64,000 nucleotides of DNA from Caprimulgus europaeus (GCA_907165065.1 OU015530.1:45572965-45636964); one strand, 5' to 3'. Counted from the first letter of the stretch, positions 35,901-50,359 are shown. Numbers and translations are program-made. Notes: generated by a model not told the origin, from the letters alone.

Positions 35901-38900
35901 AAGGCAGTCCTTTATCTCCCTAAATGTATGAAATTTTATCTGCAGCTGTAGTTTAAACTATGGATAATGTAACAAACTTTTGGAAAAAAAATATTTTTTT
36001 TCTACTTTATTTTTTAACTCCAAAAGATTTTTGCTTACTTGTATTTAGTTAATTCTAGTTCCACATTTATTTGTATTCATTTGTAACTGATTTTTTGTTT
36101 GTATAACAAATCTTTACAACTCTTCTCAATAAAATGACATAACAGAGAAAAAAAACCAGAGAAAATTGTTTTGGATTAAATGAAACCCTGGCAATTTTTC
36201 CCCAAGCTTTTTTAACCCCTTTAAAAATACAGCTTAATTATGAAATGGAAAACCATTTCAAATGCTGGAGCAAAAACATTTAATTCTGCAAATGTTGAAA
36301 AGAAATGCAGAGTAAAATAACAGTGGAAAAGAGAGGAATGGCTCTCCAGCCTTCTAAGTGTCACACCTCTTTGCTATCTAAGTACACAGCAACCAGACTC
36401 GTTTCACAATCGTTCTAGCACCAGAGCAGCCTGGGACCACTAGCTGTTTCCTGAGCATTAGCATCCAAGTGCTTCAAGCAAGACTACTTCCACCAGCAAA
36501 TTTTAGTTCTAATGGGACTCCTGCCTGCCTTGAGATGCCACAGGTTCTCTCTCTCATTCTCCTGCAGTTCCAAAATCCACAAGCTGGTGAAAGTATACAC
36601 ACCAAAATGCTTTTTGGAAGTTGGTTTGAAGTAACAGCCTAAATAGATAATAAAATAATCTATTAGACAGGAAATCCTGCATATTTAGATGAAGGATAGT
36701 CTAATACTTCTCACATCAACCGCTGTCTCCTCACTACTCGTTATCCCTTCAATTTGTGTTATTTTATCATTCATTGAAGAATTTTGACTTTATTCAGTCA
36801 AGAACAAACAGGCCTGCAGCCCTCAGCCCCAGACAAAAACTTGTTGTAAAACATGTGCATGAATGACTAAGAGCAACACTATCTATCACTTGGGGAAACA
36901 CTCATAATTGAGATCATATTTCTGTGCTTGAAACAGTGTGATTTGCAAGTACTCAACTTCAAAATAACTCCATAGAAAAGACAGGGAAAATAACCCACAA
37001 AAATCCCAGGAAGATATAATGTATCAGCACAGGTAGGATATTGTTTAACCTACATTATTATTATTTTTTTTTTAAAAGACTACAGCTTTTTTTCCTCACA
37101 TCCCTTTCCCATCTATAAGATGACAATGTATCTTGCTGCAGGTACACTTGAACTTGTTGTTGAGTGACCTGAGATGTGGAATTTATAGCCAATACATTTA
37201 AAACTGAGTTTTTAAAACAACAAGATATATAAGACCCCTAGACTTATAATGAGACCAGTGTTCCTTGTGTTGATATATTTTTTCTTATTCCACTGTTCCT
37301 AATAATTTTTTTCTTGAGAAGTACTTTGTGGAATGGAGCACATCTCCTTTTTTTTTCTGTTTTACAGTGAGCTTCTAAACTGTGTATGATACAGGGTCAG
37401 TCTCACTGTGAGTAGCTTACTGGAATACTTGCAGAAGGTGTAGTGATCTGGGACTCAGGACAGGCAAATAGCTTGGCATAGTTTTCTGGTGGCTTTTACT
37501 ACCCTGCTGAGCTCTGTATTACCACAGTTTTGTGCCAAGAACAAAGATAACTTAAATATCTCTACAAGTATATTGTTGTTCTGAATGCATTATGGCATAT
37601 CCTAAGTGGTGCAACACAGAAATCACAACTTAGACTGCAGAAAGATGAAGTGACATAATGCTACTGCTGTGTCTGCAAACCAGGTTTTGCAAAGCATATA
37701 ACACCACAAACAGAATATGATGCAGACTGTGTAGGAGACAGGTTTTGTATCACTTGATCATTAAAACAAGGATGTAGTAGGCACCGGGATTGTAGACCTT
37801 TAGCTAGTGGCCAGCTTACACTCATATTTATGTCACCGTACCATCACTACAAAACTGAGATAAGACTAAGTGTCTCAAGTCTGCCATCACACCTCCAGCA
37901 CTGGAGAACTGTCTAAACAATGATGAACTGTACTTGACTTGAGGACAGAAACCCATCTGAGTTTCTGTTCTGCATGTTCAGTCTCGTCCAAAATTTTTCC
38001 TTTCTAGATGATGAAAACTGGGATTCTGTGGATGGGAGTGAGTCTTTAGAGAAAAAAATTAGGGTTATGATGGGGAGCTAAAGAACACAAGGTTGGGCAT
38101 TGAACTGTGGAAAGACTTTTGGGTAGAAAATAGGAGGCAAATGAATATTGCACTAGATGAGGGAAGTAACTACCCGAAACTGCAGGTATGGGAATATGAG
38201 TATGTGAAGGTAAGAGCCCTGGAGCTGGGAGCATAAGGATGAAAGTACAACACCTGGCTGTAAGCTTAGAAGCCTCTTTCCAGCATCTTGTGATGACTGT
38301 AGTAGCCTACATGCCTACCATTATAAAAATGGCAAGGAAATGCTACATCTTAAAATCATGTGACTCTTTCAAATTTAATATTTTATTTTCTTAGTGTTTG
38401 GTCTGTTGAAGTCATTAAGGAGAAGGGCCAAAAAAAAAAAGGCCACAAGATGTCCACAATAGTTGTAGTAACACTTGTGAAAGTACGCAAATACATAAGA
38501 AAACTTATATATCTTTATACTCAGATTATGGTGGCATCTGATCTCTTGGATAAATTTGGATAAAAATGAAAGAATAGTATACCTGAATAAGACAAGCCAG
38601 ATGGTGTGTGTGATCTTGATCTTTTCTGAAACTGAAATTGATTTCATTAAATAAATTCATATTTTTAATTTTCGTTAAACAAATAATTATAATTTCAGCA
38701 ACATAGACTAGTTACTTAAAACAGTTTTAAAAATGTTTACTGACATTTACATACTGTTTTTTTCTCTTTTTTCAGGTAGTAGAATTTTCCCCATAAGAAC
38801 ACATAAACAAGGATCTTGGAGCACAAAATTAAATGTCTATATGCGTACATATACATAGATATGTAAAATATGTGACTTAGAGGATTTTAAAGTGTTTTTT

Positions 38901-39689
38901 TTAAATTTTATTCCAGAAAATATTTTCCATTGCCATATTTTAAATCGAACACTGCCATGAGGTTCATGCCTTGTCCTACCTAGCTACAAAATTATAAGCA
39001 ATGACAGCTTAGTTTCTGGTCTGAAGAAAGAGCTGTTATTTTATTATTTTTGTACTGATAGTATCTATTCTCCAAATCTAAATTATTTTGGTTGACTGCA
39101 AGCAAAGCAGCATTACTTTTTCATATGGCAATATGTTCTAAAAAGTTAAGCAATAAGATTAATTATTATTGGTATTATTGTAGCTCTTAGAAACCTCAGT
39201 CAGGACTGATGCTCTGTGGTTCTCAGTGTTCCACAAATACAGAGCAAAAGATAGGCCATTGTACGTGTATAATTTCGGTGGTAAGTGGTTTCAGCACCCC
39301 TGTATGCTACTTCTCAATGAAGATAACCTCTCTTCTCCTGTGAACTTTAACAGCATTTTCTCACATATAATAGTGTAATTTGCTGTGTGTTCATCCTTTG
39401 GCTGCTCAATGCTGCTATTGCTCCAGATCCATTATTTCAGTACTACCACATTCTAAGCTTGCCAAGGAGCATGATTTCACCTCTGGCAGGGCAGGCTAAC
39501 CAGTCTTAACCAGACAATAGGAGACCTTCGAGAGGGCACAGCACCATAAAAAATAAAGATGCATATTTTTTCATAAACTCGCCTGTTTTGTCATTTTAGT
39601 GTAGAGCTGAACAGGCTGCCACATGTCTAAGTATTAGGTTGGAGAGAGCTTACTGGAGAGGTCATGAGGAAAATTCTCTTTCTCTAGGG
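29973..39689. other. Long AT-rich non-coding desert
   Basis: Nearly 10 kb without a recognisable transposable element, RNA gene or coding exon. The short open frames on both strands have no consistent splice signals. Minor T-runs lie near 34811 and 37064. Confidence 0.5.
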
Positions 39690-39694
39690 TTATA

Positions 39695-39728
<34 letters not shown>

Positions 39729-39730
39729 TT
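39690..39730 (+). repeat. (TA)n followed by poly(T)
   Basis: About ten TA units run directly into 20 T. The region is easily melted and unstable in length, and no retrotransposon body adjoins it. Confidence 0.95.
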
Positions 39731-39999
39731 CCTTGGGCTAGTCACATTAGGAGCTTTGTGTGATGAATGACATCAGTATTGGAAAAAAGGTGAGCCTTCT
39801 TATCTAGGCTTAGGTATAGGAATATTTTAATGAAAGAGAGAGTAGGAAAAACATAATTTCTGTGGTGATTCTGTCTCCCTTTTCCCCCCTTTCCCTGCAC
39901 CTTCCCCCTAAAACTGCTTATTTCAGAAGGTTGAAGAATCTTATATATTTTCTCCAGTACTGCAGAAGTCTCTAGATGAAGAAAAGCCTGGTTAATCTA
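39731..39999. other. Short non-coding spacer
   Basis: Nothing recognisable apart from a C/T-rich patch near 39876-39910. Confidence 0.5.
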
Positions 40000-40560
40000 T
40001 AATAATGGCAGGTCTGTTTATTGATCTCATAAATTGCACTTTACTTGACCTGTCAAAAAGGCAGAATTCGCAGCATGTACTTTCCTGCTCCTCTAAGAGC
40101 CTCTCTTCACCTCGGGCAGATTACTCCCCCCAGCCTCTCCCCATCTGCTGGCAGCTGTTATAAGCCCTGATCTAAACTCATTAACTTTCCTCCAAACAGT
40201 CTATTTGAGCTCATCCTTGAGAAAGTACAGAAGGAACAATAAATACTTACTACTGATTTTTCTTCCCTGCCTTTTTTAACACACCCACACCCAAGCTGCA
40301 TACCCAGGCTGCTTTTAAAAGGAGAAAAATTAAAACTAAAATCAATAAAAATTGAAAGCAGCCCACAGACTAGGATTTCCTAATTAGCAGTGCTCTGATT
40401 CTTAGGCAGTGTTAACACCTGTCTAATACCAAGCAAAAACCTACACACTAATCTGAGTGGTGGCAGAGTAATCAATGCCATGTATCTCTAAGAAACAATC
40501 AAAGAGGAAGCCAGTGCTTAACAGAAAACACTATTCAGTGTGACTTACTAATTGCACATT
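40000..40560. promoter_or_regulatory. Candidate conserved regulatory stretch (speculative)
   Basis: This repeat-free segment has a dense set of developmental-type factor motifs. They are CTGTCA (TALE homeodomain) near 40052, CAGCTG E-box near 40153, AACAAT (SOX-like) near 40234, CCTAATTAGC (homeodomain) near 40379, and CACCTG near 40417. GC is slightly higher than around it and no coding frame is open. Such clusters are common in bird gene deserts around developmental genes. Motif clustering by eye is weak evidence. Confidence 0.2.
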
Positions 40561-43500
40561 ACTTCTACCTGAACAATACCCTGAAGTGCAATATTGTTGT
40601 TGCCATACAAATGCTGTGAGAGAGTCTCTAGTGACTCTTGCATAGACGAGAAGCTTTGATTTGGTTGAAATCTGTAAAGTTGCAGACAACTGCATGACTC
40701 AGATGTTGGTGTTTCTACATAATATTATTGGGTTGTATTCAGAGCGAGGAGTTCTTGCACTCTCAAAGTGCATTACTGGGTATCTTTTAAAAGGACTTCT
40801 TAAAAGATACATTTTTTTCTTTAAAGAAGTGACTTTTAGTAGTGTAGTAAAAAGGGAACATATTAAAAGGACGCACTGGCCTTTAAATGCCAGATTGCCT
40901 TTACCAATAATAGAGCTGAGTCCCAGCTCGCATTTAATTTTATTGGGATTTTGAATAGGTGCCTTCTGATCCACTGGAAGGCTCCTCTGATTGTATTGTC
41001 AGTCTCAGGAATAATACAAAATCTGGGATTGAATTTGAGGCCTAGGGTAGAGTGACAGTTTCTTTTCACTGACCAAAAAAAGTGAGAAGAGATGCCTAGC
41101 TTAGTTGAAGCATTCAGTTTCTGAGTGGCTAAAGGTAGGTATGATGAATCCCAGCTAAAAGGTACTAAGGGCTGAACTGCAAATTTTGAAAAAGTAGTTT
41201 TGCAAAAGTTTTTGCAAGTTCTGCTCTCACCTGAACTAGCTTTAATGAGACATTTCCAAATATTGTCTTAAATAAATAATTAAAAAGTGTGGCTGACAAA
41301 TTATCAAAATAAGGTTCAGAGAAATGGTTATGCTAGGTATGGCTGCAGGCCAGATGTGTGTTATGTTAGTTGCATAGGGTTTCAGGATCACCGTAAGTAG
41401 TTAGAGCAAATTGTATTTTTTGCAAAAAAATATTTAAAAAGTAGACAAGGCTTCTCCGTACTCTTTCTGTGTATCCAATAGTACTATTTTTAATTTAAAA
41501 ATACGGAAGTTTTATAAAAAAACCTAAAATGATATCTTGCATTTTGAGTGTGGGAGATTGTCTTGCACTTGGAGTTTCCCTAGGCCATTAAAATATTTTA
41601 GCAAAATGATGAGCAGAGGCATTGGAAAACAGAAAGCACAATAAAATTGAAGCTTATGTATTTTTTCCACAGCCTTATTAATGTTGTTATTAATGTATTC
41701 AAATTAGCATCAAAACATTCCCTGTCCCTGGATCTGAGAAGGCACTTTAGGACAGACTGTCTCAAAGCCTGTGAAAATTTAAACGCATGCCATTTGGATG
41801 AATGCCATCTTAATATTTTCCTCTGTCTCGAAGACAGTGGTGAGTAATGGCATTTTGCTGCAGTAGATGATAGGAGGTAGATTGGTTTTGAATTATTTCA
41901 ATGTGTATTGTGAACAGAATAGGAATATTATTTCAGTGGGAACTGGATCAGATCTAGTATCTCTACCTTGCCCTCTCCCCATTCAGATGTCTCCCCATCT
42001 TCACATGCGTCCTGACACCCCTTGGACCGATGAATAGTTTTGCAGGCTGGGAGTACAGGATTTGAGTTGTGATAGCAGAAACATAGCTTACTCCATTTTT
42101 AGTTCTTGACTGGTCTGAACTGCCTTTATCTTCAGGGGACTTTTTAAGACGGTCCAATCTATGGTCTTGTGGACATAGATTCAATTCTGCCAGAGCCAAA
42201 GGGTAGTTGCGCTTGAACATTAATGAAAAAAGCTGTTCATTGTCTGTCATTTCTCAGGAGAAGCCATGTGTGCATTAAGAAAGTTGTAAGAAGCACTGTT
42301 GTTGCTGGAGGACACAGACTTACCTTTCCAAAAAGCAGTCCCGGGCAATGTCAGTTGGAGGGTTGTCTGAGTTTGCTGGACAAGGGGGAATTCCTGGAAT
42401 ATACAAGTTCAAGGACTGATTTGAGTGACCCTAGGTTAGAACAGTTCAGAAATTGTTTGTGCTATAGGAATGTGCTGAAGTTGTGCCTTAAAATTCCTTC
42501 ATTTCCAGTAAATTACTGTATAGTGGCTGATCGGTCAGCTGGTATAAAATAACATTACAGCAGTAAAAACAATGTGTTGCTATTCAGTAATACATAAACT
42601 CACACTTTTTTCTTGGTAAATCTATAATCTCCAGTGAACAGCACCTGATTGATAGGAATGTAATGATAATCCAGCTCCTCTCTTTAAGGAGCCAGAGGGA
42701 ACTTCCAGCTAAAACAGTCTAAGTTTCTGACACCCAGAGAATGGGCTGGAATGACTGCCAGAAGTTATTGAGCTGGAGAGAATTTTAAATGAATGAATTG
42801 GGCATGAGTCACGTCTTTCCACAGAGCAACTGCGGGTGCTGGCTGCCGAAGGACTTGAGAAATCAACAAGGGCCCCTTTGAGGCAGCCAGGGAAGAATTT
42901 CATAACTAACTCAGATTTGGAATTCTGCAGTGGATCTGGGATAATAATACCTTACAACAACAAAGATTATTTAAAGACAAGCAGCTTCAGTTTGTCAATA
43001 ACTCAAATACCAGCAAACATGGGTGGTGAAGGGTAGCAGAGTGTTAATTGTTCTGGAAGCAGTATAAATACTTTCTGCATTTATCTCACTTACAAATGTT
43101 CACTGGTGATATGTTATCAGTAATTTATGATGTGCCATGACAAAAGCTTACATTTCTGACAAAAATAGCAATTAGTTAGAAGAACGAGGATTCTCCTTGA
43201 ATGTTTTCAGCAAGTTGTGGGTGGGATTTCTTTCCTTCCATGCATGAACTGCCTGTAAAAATCCTTCAAATTGGGCAATTTTCTCTGTTGCATGAATTTG
43301 GTCCAGTCTTTAAGGTCTTCTAAAGACCTTGCAAATGCTCTCATAAAATTATTGGTATGAATTATTTGCATATGCAGTGCATACATTAGCATGCAATCAT
43401 GATGATAAATACAAAAGAAACATCAATTTACTCATGCCCTTTCTTAATCCTTGATGTAGACATTGTTGCTTATTTGATATTTGTTTTCTCCTTCACAAAC

Positions 43501-46500
43501 ACGGTAATTATTACCAAAGGTTGTCTTTTAAAGGAGGGGTAAAATGTGCATCAAAATTTTCAGGTGTTGTCTCACATAAAAGGAGTGCTCTGTTGCCCCA
43601 AAATTTCATGCAGGATGCTTATCAGATGCAGAGAAATGAGTGGGGGAGTCGAAGTTGTTACAGTTAAATATCACACTGCAGATAGGTACTGCACTGTGTC
43701 TTCACTTTCATCCTCAGGGAAAGGGACTTACATCCCTGTCAGAAAAGTCAAATGCTTTCTGAAGCTGATGACTGCTATGAATCCAGAAGATCTCTGTGAT
43801 CTTAGCAGTTCAGTAGCTGGAATAAAAATTCCATAATATCCAGACATCCATGATGCTTTTTGATTTTCCTGCCAGCATCATCTCTCTTTGCTAAGTGGAG
43901 AACTTTCAGAATCATATTTCTAAGTGTATTTACTTGCTTTATTCAGTGAACTCCAACAGGATTTGTTTTGAAAAATAAGAGTTTACTTAATTTTTGATGA
44001 TTTAGAAGATTGTGGAAAAATAAGTTTCTGAATTTAGAGAGAATGTTGAAACAATTATGTAATATTGTGGTTGCATTCACAGGCCACCAAAAGATAGACA
44101 ATGTTAATGAAGATTCAGGTCACAAGCAATTCACTTTTGTATGTTTCCTCTTTGTCAGAGAGCTGGAGAATACCGTAATGAAACTTACCTTAATAAATAC
44201 TGTAAACAGACATATCCAAAGATGATTGAAGCCACCTGAAAGGCACTGCTTAAGATTAGAAGTTTTGGGTAAATCCTGGAGTTTTCAGATATTATTTATG
44301 AAGTTAGTCAGTTATATTTAGTTATGCTCATTCCCTTTCTTCTAGACTCACTTGTTTTATAATTCGCCTTTTTAATGTGTCACCTGAAAGGTGAGTTTTC
44401 AGCTGTGGATGGAATCTAGGATCTGAGCACTAAGTGGGGGGCAATACAATATGGCATAAAAGACAGAAAGAAAGTTTAATTTTTTTAGTTTGGAAAGGAT
44501 ATAGCAACTGAACCTCTTGGGCCCTTTTGTATCTCCTCTAGGTTTACTGTGTGAGGTGACGGAAGTCCCAGGTGACTGTTCATTGCTTGTGGTTCTAGGA
44601 AGGGAAGTAATTGGAATAAACCTACTACATCATTCCCTAGGCACTGTGGAGATATGAAAGGGGACTGTTTGATCTGCTGGACAATCCTTTGTCATTACTT
44701 AGGAGCACTGAAGCTGAAACAGAATGATATTGTTTAATGGTAAAGAGCAAGCAAATCTTATGCACCAAATAGAAGGGCAGAATTTGGTCAGTATGACCAA
44801 GCAGTGGAAAAGGAGACTGAATCTTCTAATCTGTTGCAGAAACAGTCTGATTTTTGAAAGAAACTATTTTCTAAAAGAAATACGTTTTAGCTCTTCATTG
44901 AAACCCCTTAATCCTGAACTGCACAGCAACGCAGTTTCATGAGCTGCCCTACTCAGTATTACCCACTTTCCGTTAGACCTACAAGGAATAAATCAGAAAT
45001 GCCTTCAGGTCAGATCAGGAATAATAGTTGCAATGGAAAAATACTATTTTTTTTCTGGATTTTTTTCATTCCAAGGACAGGAGATGTTTCTTCAGTTCTT
45101 AGAGAGTGAGTGACTGGCTTATTTCAAGGGTGAAGAAGATATTGCAGGAATGCTGTGTGACAACAGCATGAATCATGGGGTTTGCTGATTCTGGTACAAT
45201 AATCGACTCAGAGGATTCTGTTTTTTATGAAGCTGCTGTTCTCTCTCAGCACCTGTCCTCAGACATTGAGCTGTTATGTCAGTGGCACTGAATAAAAATG
45301 ATCCAGAGTTAACAGACAGGAAAAGAATCTTCAATCTGAGGAAAGGCAACTAGCAATTTAAAAACAAAACCAAAACCACAACAGAACAGCAAACCACCCC
45401 ACAGTGAGCTATCTAGTTTTTCAGTTAAACTCATCAGGAAAATAAATTAATTTTGCTTCTGGAAAAAGCAGTGCTCCCTCAGATCCTCTCCTTCTAAGAT
45501 TTTGTGTGCAGGAACGCAGCATGTGCTAGAAGAGGCGGCCGATTATTTTAGACCACTTTGACAGGAGCAGTAAATTTCAGTTCCCAAACCTGCTCAAATG
45601 TGTAAGTTCTGAGCCACAGAAAAGCCTTATGCAGTTCATGGACCTGGGCTGTCTGCTGGAAGAACTGCCAGGAATGATAAAAATGATAATAAATTTGCTT
45701 TTACTTCTTCTCTCTGCTGTAATAAATTTGTCCTGTACCTTTACATAAAAATGTGTATGGACCCTCTTTATAAATCCCCGGGGAGAAATTTGTGCACAAA
45801 AGTAACATTCTCTTTCTCTTCACTTCTGTTTGTGGTGTCTTTTTATAAATTGTGGAAGGTGTCCAACGGGTTGGAAAAATGCATCGAAAACCTAATCCAG
45901 ACATGTCAATACAACACTAGTTTTAGTTTAAACAAAAACCAAGCAAGCTTTCCCCCTTCCAAAGTAGTGTCTCCAAAAATATTTCTCTGCTTCAGAGTAC
46001 ATTTTTGTCCTGGCTTAACTCCTTCTGTACTGAATAACAAGCAAGGCTATTTTTATGTGGCATAATGCAGGTACTTATTCAGAAAAATACATTTCTTTAA
46101 CAGGAGCAGGAGGCTTGATCAGAACTATAAGAATTTCTAACATGTTTGGTGAAAGTCTTTGGTAGCATAAAATGAAGTTATGACAATAGCATTTATGTCT
46201 AGTAGTGCAAAATTTGAACCATAGTGCCTGAATCAAGGGCAGTGGCAAAAGAAATATAATTTCCCTGTGTTGTTGTTTTTTGTGTTTTTTTTTTCCAGAA
46301 AAAAATACAGGGAATGAGGTACTTTTGGAGAGCTTTTTTGTAAAATTTCCCAAGAATTATTATATTGTGGAGTATGTGATATATTTGCCTCAGAACTTCA
46401 ATTCCATTCTTTGCTCTTTGAGAATTTGTCAAAAATTTGACGTGAGGTGACATAATTTTTTTTTTAAATGAATATGAGTTTCCCTCACAATCAGTTAATA

Positions 46501-48963
46501 TCAGAACTGGCCTGAGTCATGAAATTCAGGTCACACTGAGATTTTTGGAAAGTTTAGGTTCCATGTTTGGTTTTGGTAAACGAAAGGCAGAATATGTCAC
46601 CCATCAAAAATGCTGGGTTTGGCTAAAGAAAGATATCTGCAATTCATGACATGCTTTTTTTTCAAACCATGTTCACATGCATACAGTATTATATTGTCTA
46701 ATTTCAGTCTGACATGAATGTATATGATGAATATACATCAAAAGAATGTAACTGACTCATTGAGAATGGTTTTAACATTGAAGCTGAGAGCTGTACTTCC
46801 TCACACTCTGCCAGTGATACCATCATCATCCAATGAACCTGAAGCCCAAACTATTTTTCCTCAAAGTAATGACAACTTAATTTAAAAGGAGGTTGAGAAT
46901 TTCATCCTCCACTTTTTATATTTAAAAATAAGCAATATTTTCACAAATATTACCATTCAAATTTTATCCTTTTTTTTTTTTCCCAGAATATATTCCTGCA
47001 AAATGAAAATGCTTTGATCTCAATGCACTTTACTTTCTGTCTTCTTACTTGCAGTCAGTAATTTTTATCCATCCTTTCCCCATCTCCTGATTTAATCTCC
47101 TTTGCCAAGGATTTCCAGTTTCTTTCTTTGGCCATCACTGTGACACTGGTACTGCTGGCTCTGTACCAGATTTCTTCCTTTGAGGAGTCTGAGTATTTTC
47201 AAACTATTATAGTGATGCTATATGGAACCCTTTATCGAGACTCTTCTCTTTTGTTGATTTTCTTTTTTTTTTTTAAATTGTTTTCCAGTATTACTGTTTT
47301 CTTCTTTCTGTTCCTTCCTCTTTGCATCCTTTTTTTGCCATTTCTTTACCACTGTATAAAGACAGTCTTATAAAATCTATTTTTATTTTCCTTTCTGACG
47401 TCCAGATATTTTGTTTCCGTCTGTCCCTTCCATGCCTTTTTTTCATCTCACATCTGATTATTTCCTTTACATATTATAATTACTCCTTTTAAACTTATTT
47501 TCCACCTACAGTATACCAGAGCAAAAGTGTGCATGAACAGTTCAAGCCTATACATATGGCAGAGATCTTGGGGTCTCTGTGAGATATAACATTGTGCTAC
47601 ACTCAGTGTGAAATATAATTCGATGTTAGCTAATGCTCTAATCCAGAAGCTAAAACTGATGCAAGGAAGCACAGGTGAGCTACATGGAGCAGAATAGAGG
47701 AGGCAGGAAAGGGAGAGACAAGTGATGAAAATATGAAGGGTTGAGAAGAATGGAGACCAGTGGATAGACAGGGCTGAAAGTGACTGGGGTGGAGTGGGGA
47801 GTAGAAGGGGGGAGAATGAGCAGTGGATAAAAAAAACACAAAGAGAAATAACAGTGAAGGAAGAAGAATAAACCTGAAGGCAGTGAGAGTGGAAAAGTAG
47901 AGTAGCTTCCATCTTTGCAATGCTTCACAGAGATTTAAGAAAAAAGAGCCATGACACAAGCGACTGTGAATTCAGGACAGGACACATAGCCAAAACCGAA
48001 AATGGCATTGATTTTAAATGACCCAAGACACAGTGCGCTGTGTGGATTTTTATTTTATTTTGAGAGTCACGAAGGCCGCACATTGCATTTGCTCTGTCAT
48101 TCATTGTTTCTTTTTTCTGACAAGTAACTTTTTTTTCTTGCATAAAATCATGATTCATTTTATATAACTCGGGAAGGGGCTTTAAGGCAGAAATCTTTCT
48201 CCTTCATTTGGAGAATCTGTAAAATGCAAGATGCAAACAAGACTCCCTGGTTCTTTGGGATCATCCAGATCCTTGCTGTCTTTTACCTGACCAAGGTAGA
48301 AGGTTGTCCTGGCTCTAAAGAAAATTAGTTTGAAGCCCTCCTCTCTCCCCTGCCTGCAAAAGGGTTCACCCTGCTGTCTGCAGTCTTACCTTTTGGCTGC
48401 CAGGGCAGCTGGTCAGTATGTGGGCTCTCATTTGAGGGTAATCCTATCTCTTAACTCATGTAGTATAGATGCAGTTATTTTTTCCCCCCACCTTCAGTCC
48501 TATGTCCAGGCAAAGTCCCTTCTGGTTTTCAACAGGAAGATTTAGTCAACAGTAGCCAATGACCTGAACTCTACCTCTCTGATCCTTCTCATTCTTAAAA
48601 ACCCAGAGACATGAAACTGATCATGTCCCAAGGCAAGTTCTGACTGCTTACAATGACAAAAAACCCAAAAGATGAAGAAAAATAGCCAAATTAAAAGCAA
48701 AAGACAGAACTCAGTAATATCTCTGTGAGTTTTAGCAGTTAGATTTTTCTCAGGAGAAACGTCAGATATTTACCTGGCAGCCTGATATTTAGTTCTCCCT
48801 TACTCTAGAGTGGGATATGAGACAGAGTAAATCTGATAGCTACAAGCATCCATTAAGTGGAAAATAGACAGGCTATGCATTGCATTTTCTCCACTCTTTG
48901 GCCATGCGATGCAGGTTACTCATGCACAGAGCATTTGCCCATCTGGGTCCAGTTGCCACTCAG
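40561..48963. other. Long non-coding stretch
   Basis: I see no supported gene or transposable element. An acceptor-like CTTTCCACAG at 42815-42824 precedes an open frame ending at 43036, but there is no donor and no similarity. A purine-rich patch lies at about 47680-47870. T-runs occur near 46290 and 46970. Confidence 0.45.
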
Positions 48964-49056
48964 TTCTCTGATAGCAACGAGTCAGATGAGGTGCAGGAGG
49001 GAGTCGCAAGTACATGTGGACAGCCAGAAGGAAGCTGCTATGTACCTTTCTTGAAG

Positions 49057-50113
49057 GTAATTTTAACTGCTCAGATAAGATTTCCTCACACTATCTGCCT
49101 GGAAATCTTTCAGGATAAAGACTAATGTGAACAATTTTCTAAAAATAGGTTGTTGATTTTGCCTATAGATTCATTTTGCAGAAAGTTATTTGAGAGCTGA
49201 GGTGAGAATGGTAAACTCTTAATGTAAAAGGTGTCGTATGAGGCATTTTATTTTGCAGCAGAAAGTGACTTTTCCCCTTATATTTTCATTGATAATTAGG
49301 GTTGGTAAAGGTATGTTTGTACTTATGGGGTCATCCTTTAATTTCAGCTTGTACTGAGCACCAGGAAGCTCACACTGCAGAACTTGGCATTTTCAAAAGT
49401 GCTAAGAAAAAGCAAAACCTTTTATAAAAATATTTTTTTTTTTTAAATTTTATTTTTAAGAAAGATACCTTCAGAGTGTTTCCACTTATGGCCCTGTCAC
49501 CATCTGGTGATTTAAAAAAGGAGAGAGGAATAGCCTATTTATGAATCCTTTTAGCTCTCCACTCTTCCATCAAAAAGTATTCCTTCAGCTGAAAAAAATA
49601 GGGAGGCTTTTTAGGTAAATATGTATGCTGAGATGGAGGAGGGGAGAGGAGAGGAGAGGAGAGAACTGCTGACTACTGACAGATGATGGTAAACAGCAGA
49701 GGACAGAAAGAGTTCCTCTTTGTGGTAATGCTTCTGAAAGGTGTAAGGGACAAATATATATGTATTTCTTGAGAAACAGCAAAAACCGACCTGTGCTCTT
49801 ATAGCTAGGGAAAACCCTTGCAGTGATCTTCCCAAAACAATATAGAAATCTCCTGGTCTAGGTTATGCATCTATCAACATTTGCTTCTCTATGGAGATTA
49901 CTCCCATTGTAGTCTGAGAAATGTAAAGAATGACAATGTCCCTCTGATCTGTGTAACACAACCTCTTAATGCTGCCTTATAAAGAAATGAATAATTAGCA
50001 TTGATTACATGTGTGTTGGGAGAATAGCACAGTACTGTTGCATGCAGGATGATTTTACCTAAGAGAGATTTGGTAATCTCAGGCTATTTATGGGTGTGCT
50101 GCCTGGCTCTCTG
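49057..50113. other. Non-coding stretch with short (GGAGA)n
   Basis: A short purine run with five GAGAG-type units lies at 49636-49663, and a T-run lies near 49432-49444. Nothing else is recognised. Confidence 0.5.
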
Positions 50114-50359
50114 CTAGGGCTGAGCAATTGTGGCCATGAGCAGGGAATCTTTCTGGAAGCCAGGGTTACAATGTACATACACACAGAACAGTGAAGGGAC
50201 CTCGCTGTAAGTTTGTAATGCAGGATCAGCCTGCGTGGGGAGAAGGGGGCTGCTAAACCCCAGCAGTTGTCTCATGTCTGTCAGTGGGGGCTGCCACACC
50301 AGCTGCAATGCTTCTTGCTCTGCACTCTGCTCATTCCTGCTGGGGATGACATAGGCAGT

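Noticed and set aside
42825..43036. Possible exon after CTTTCCACAG with an open frame to 43036
   Set aside because: The acceptor is only fair, there is no convincing donor, and the peptide matches nothing I know.
47448..47959. Overlapping minus-strand frames of 80-150 codons
   Set aside because: They come from a purine-rich plus strand that yields serine/leucine/phenylalanine-rich translations in all frames. This is compositional bias, not a gene.
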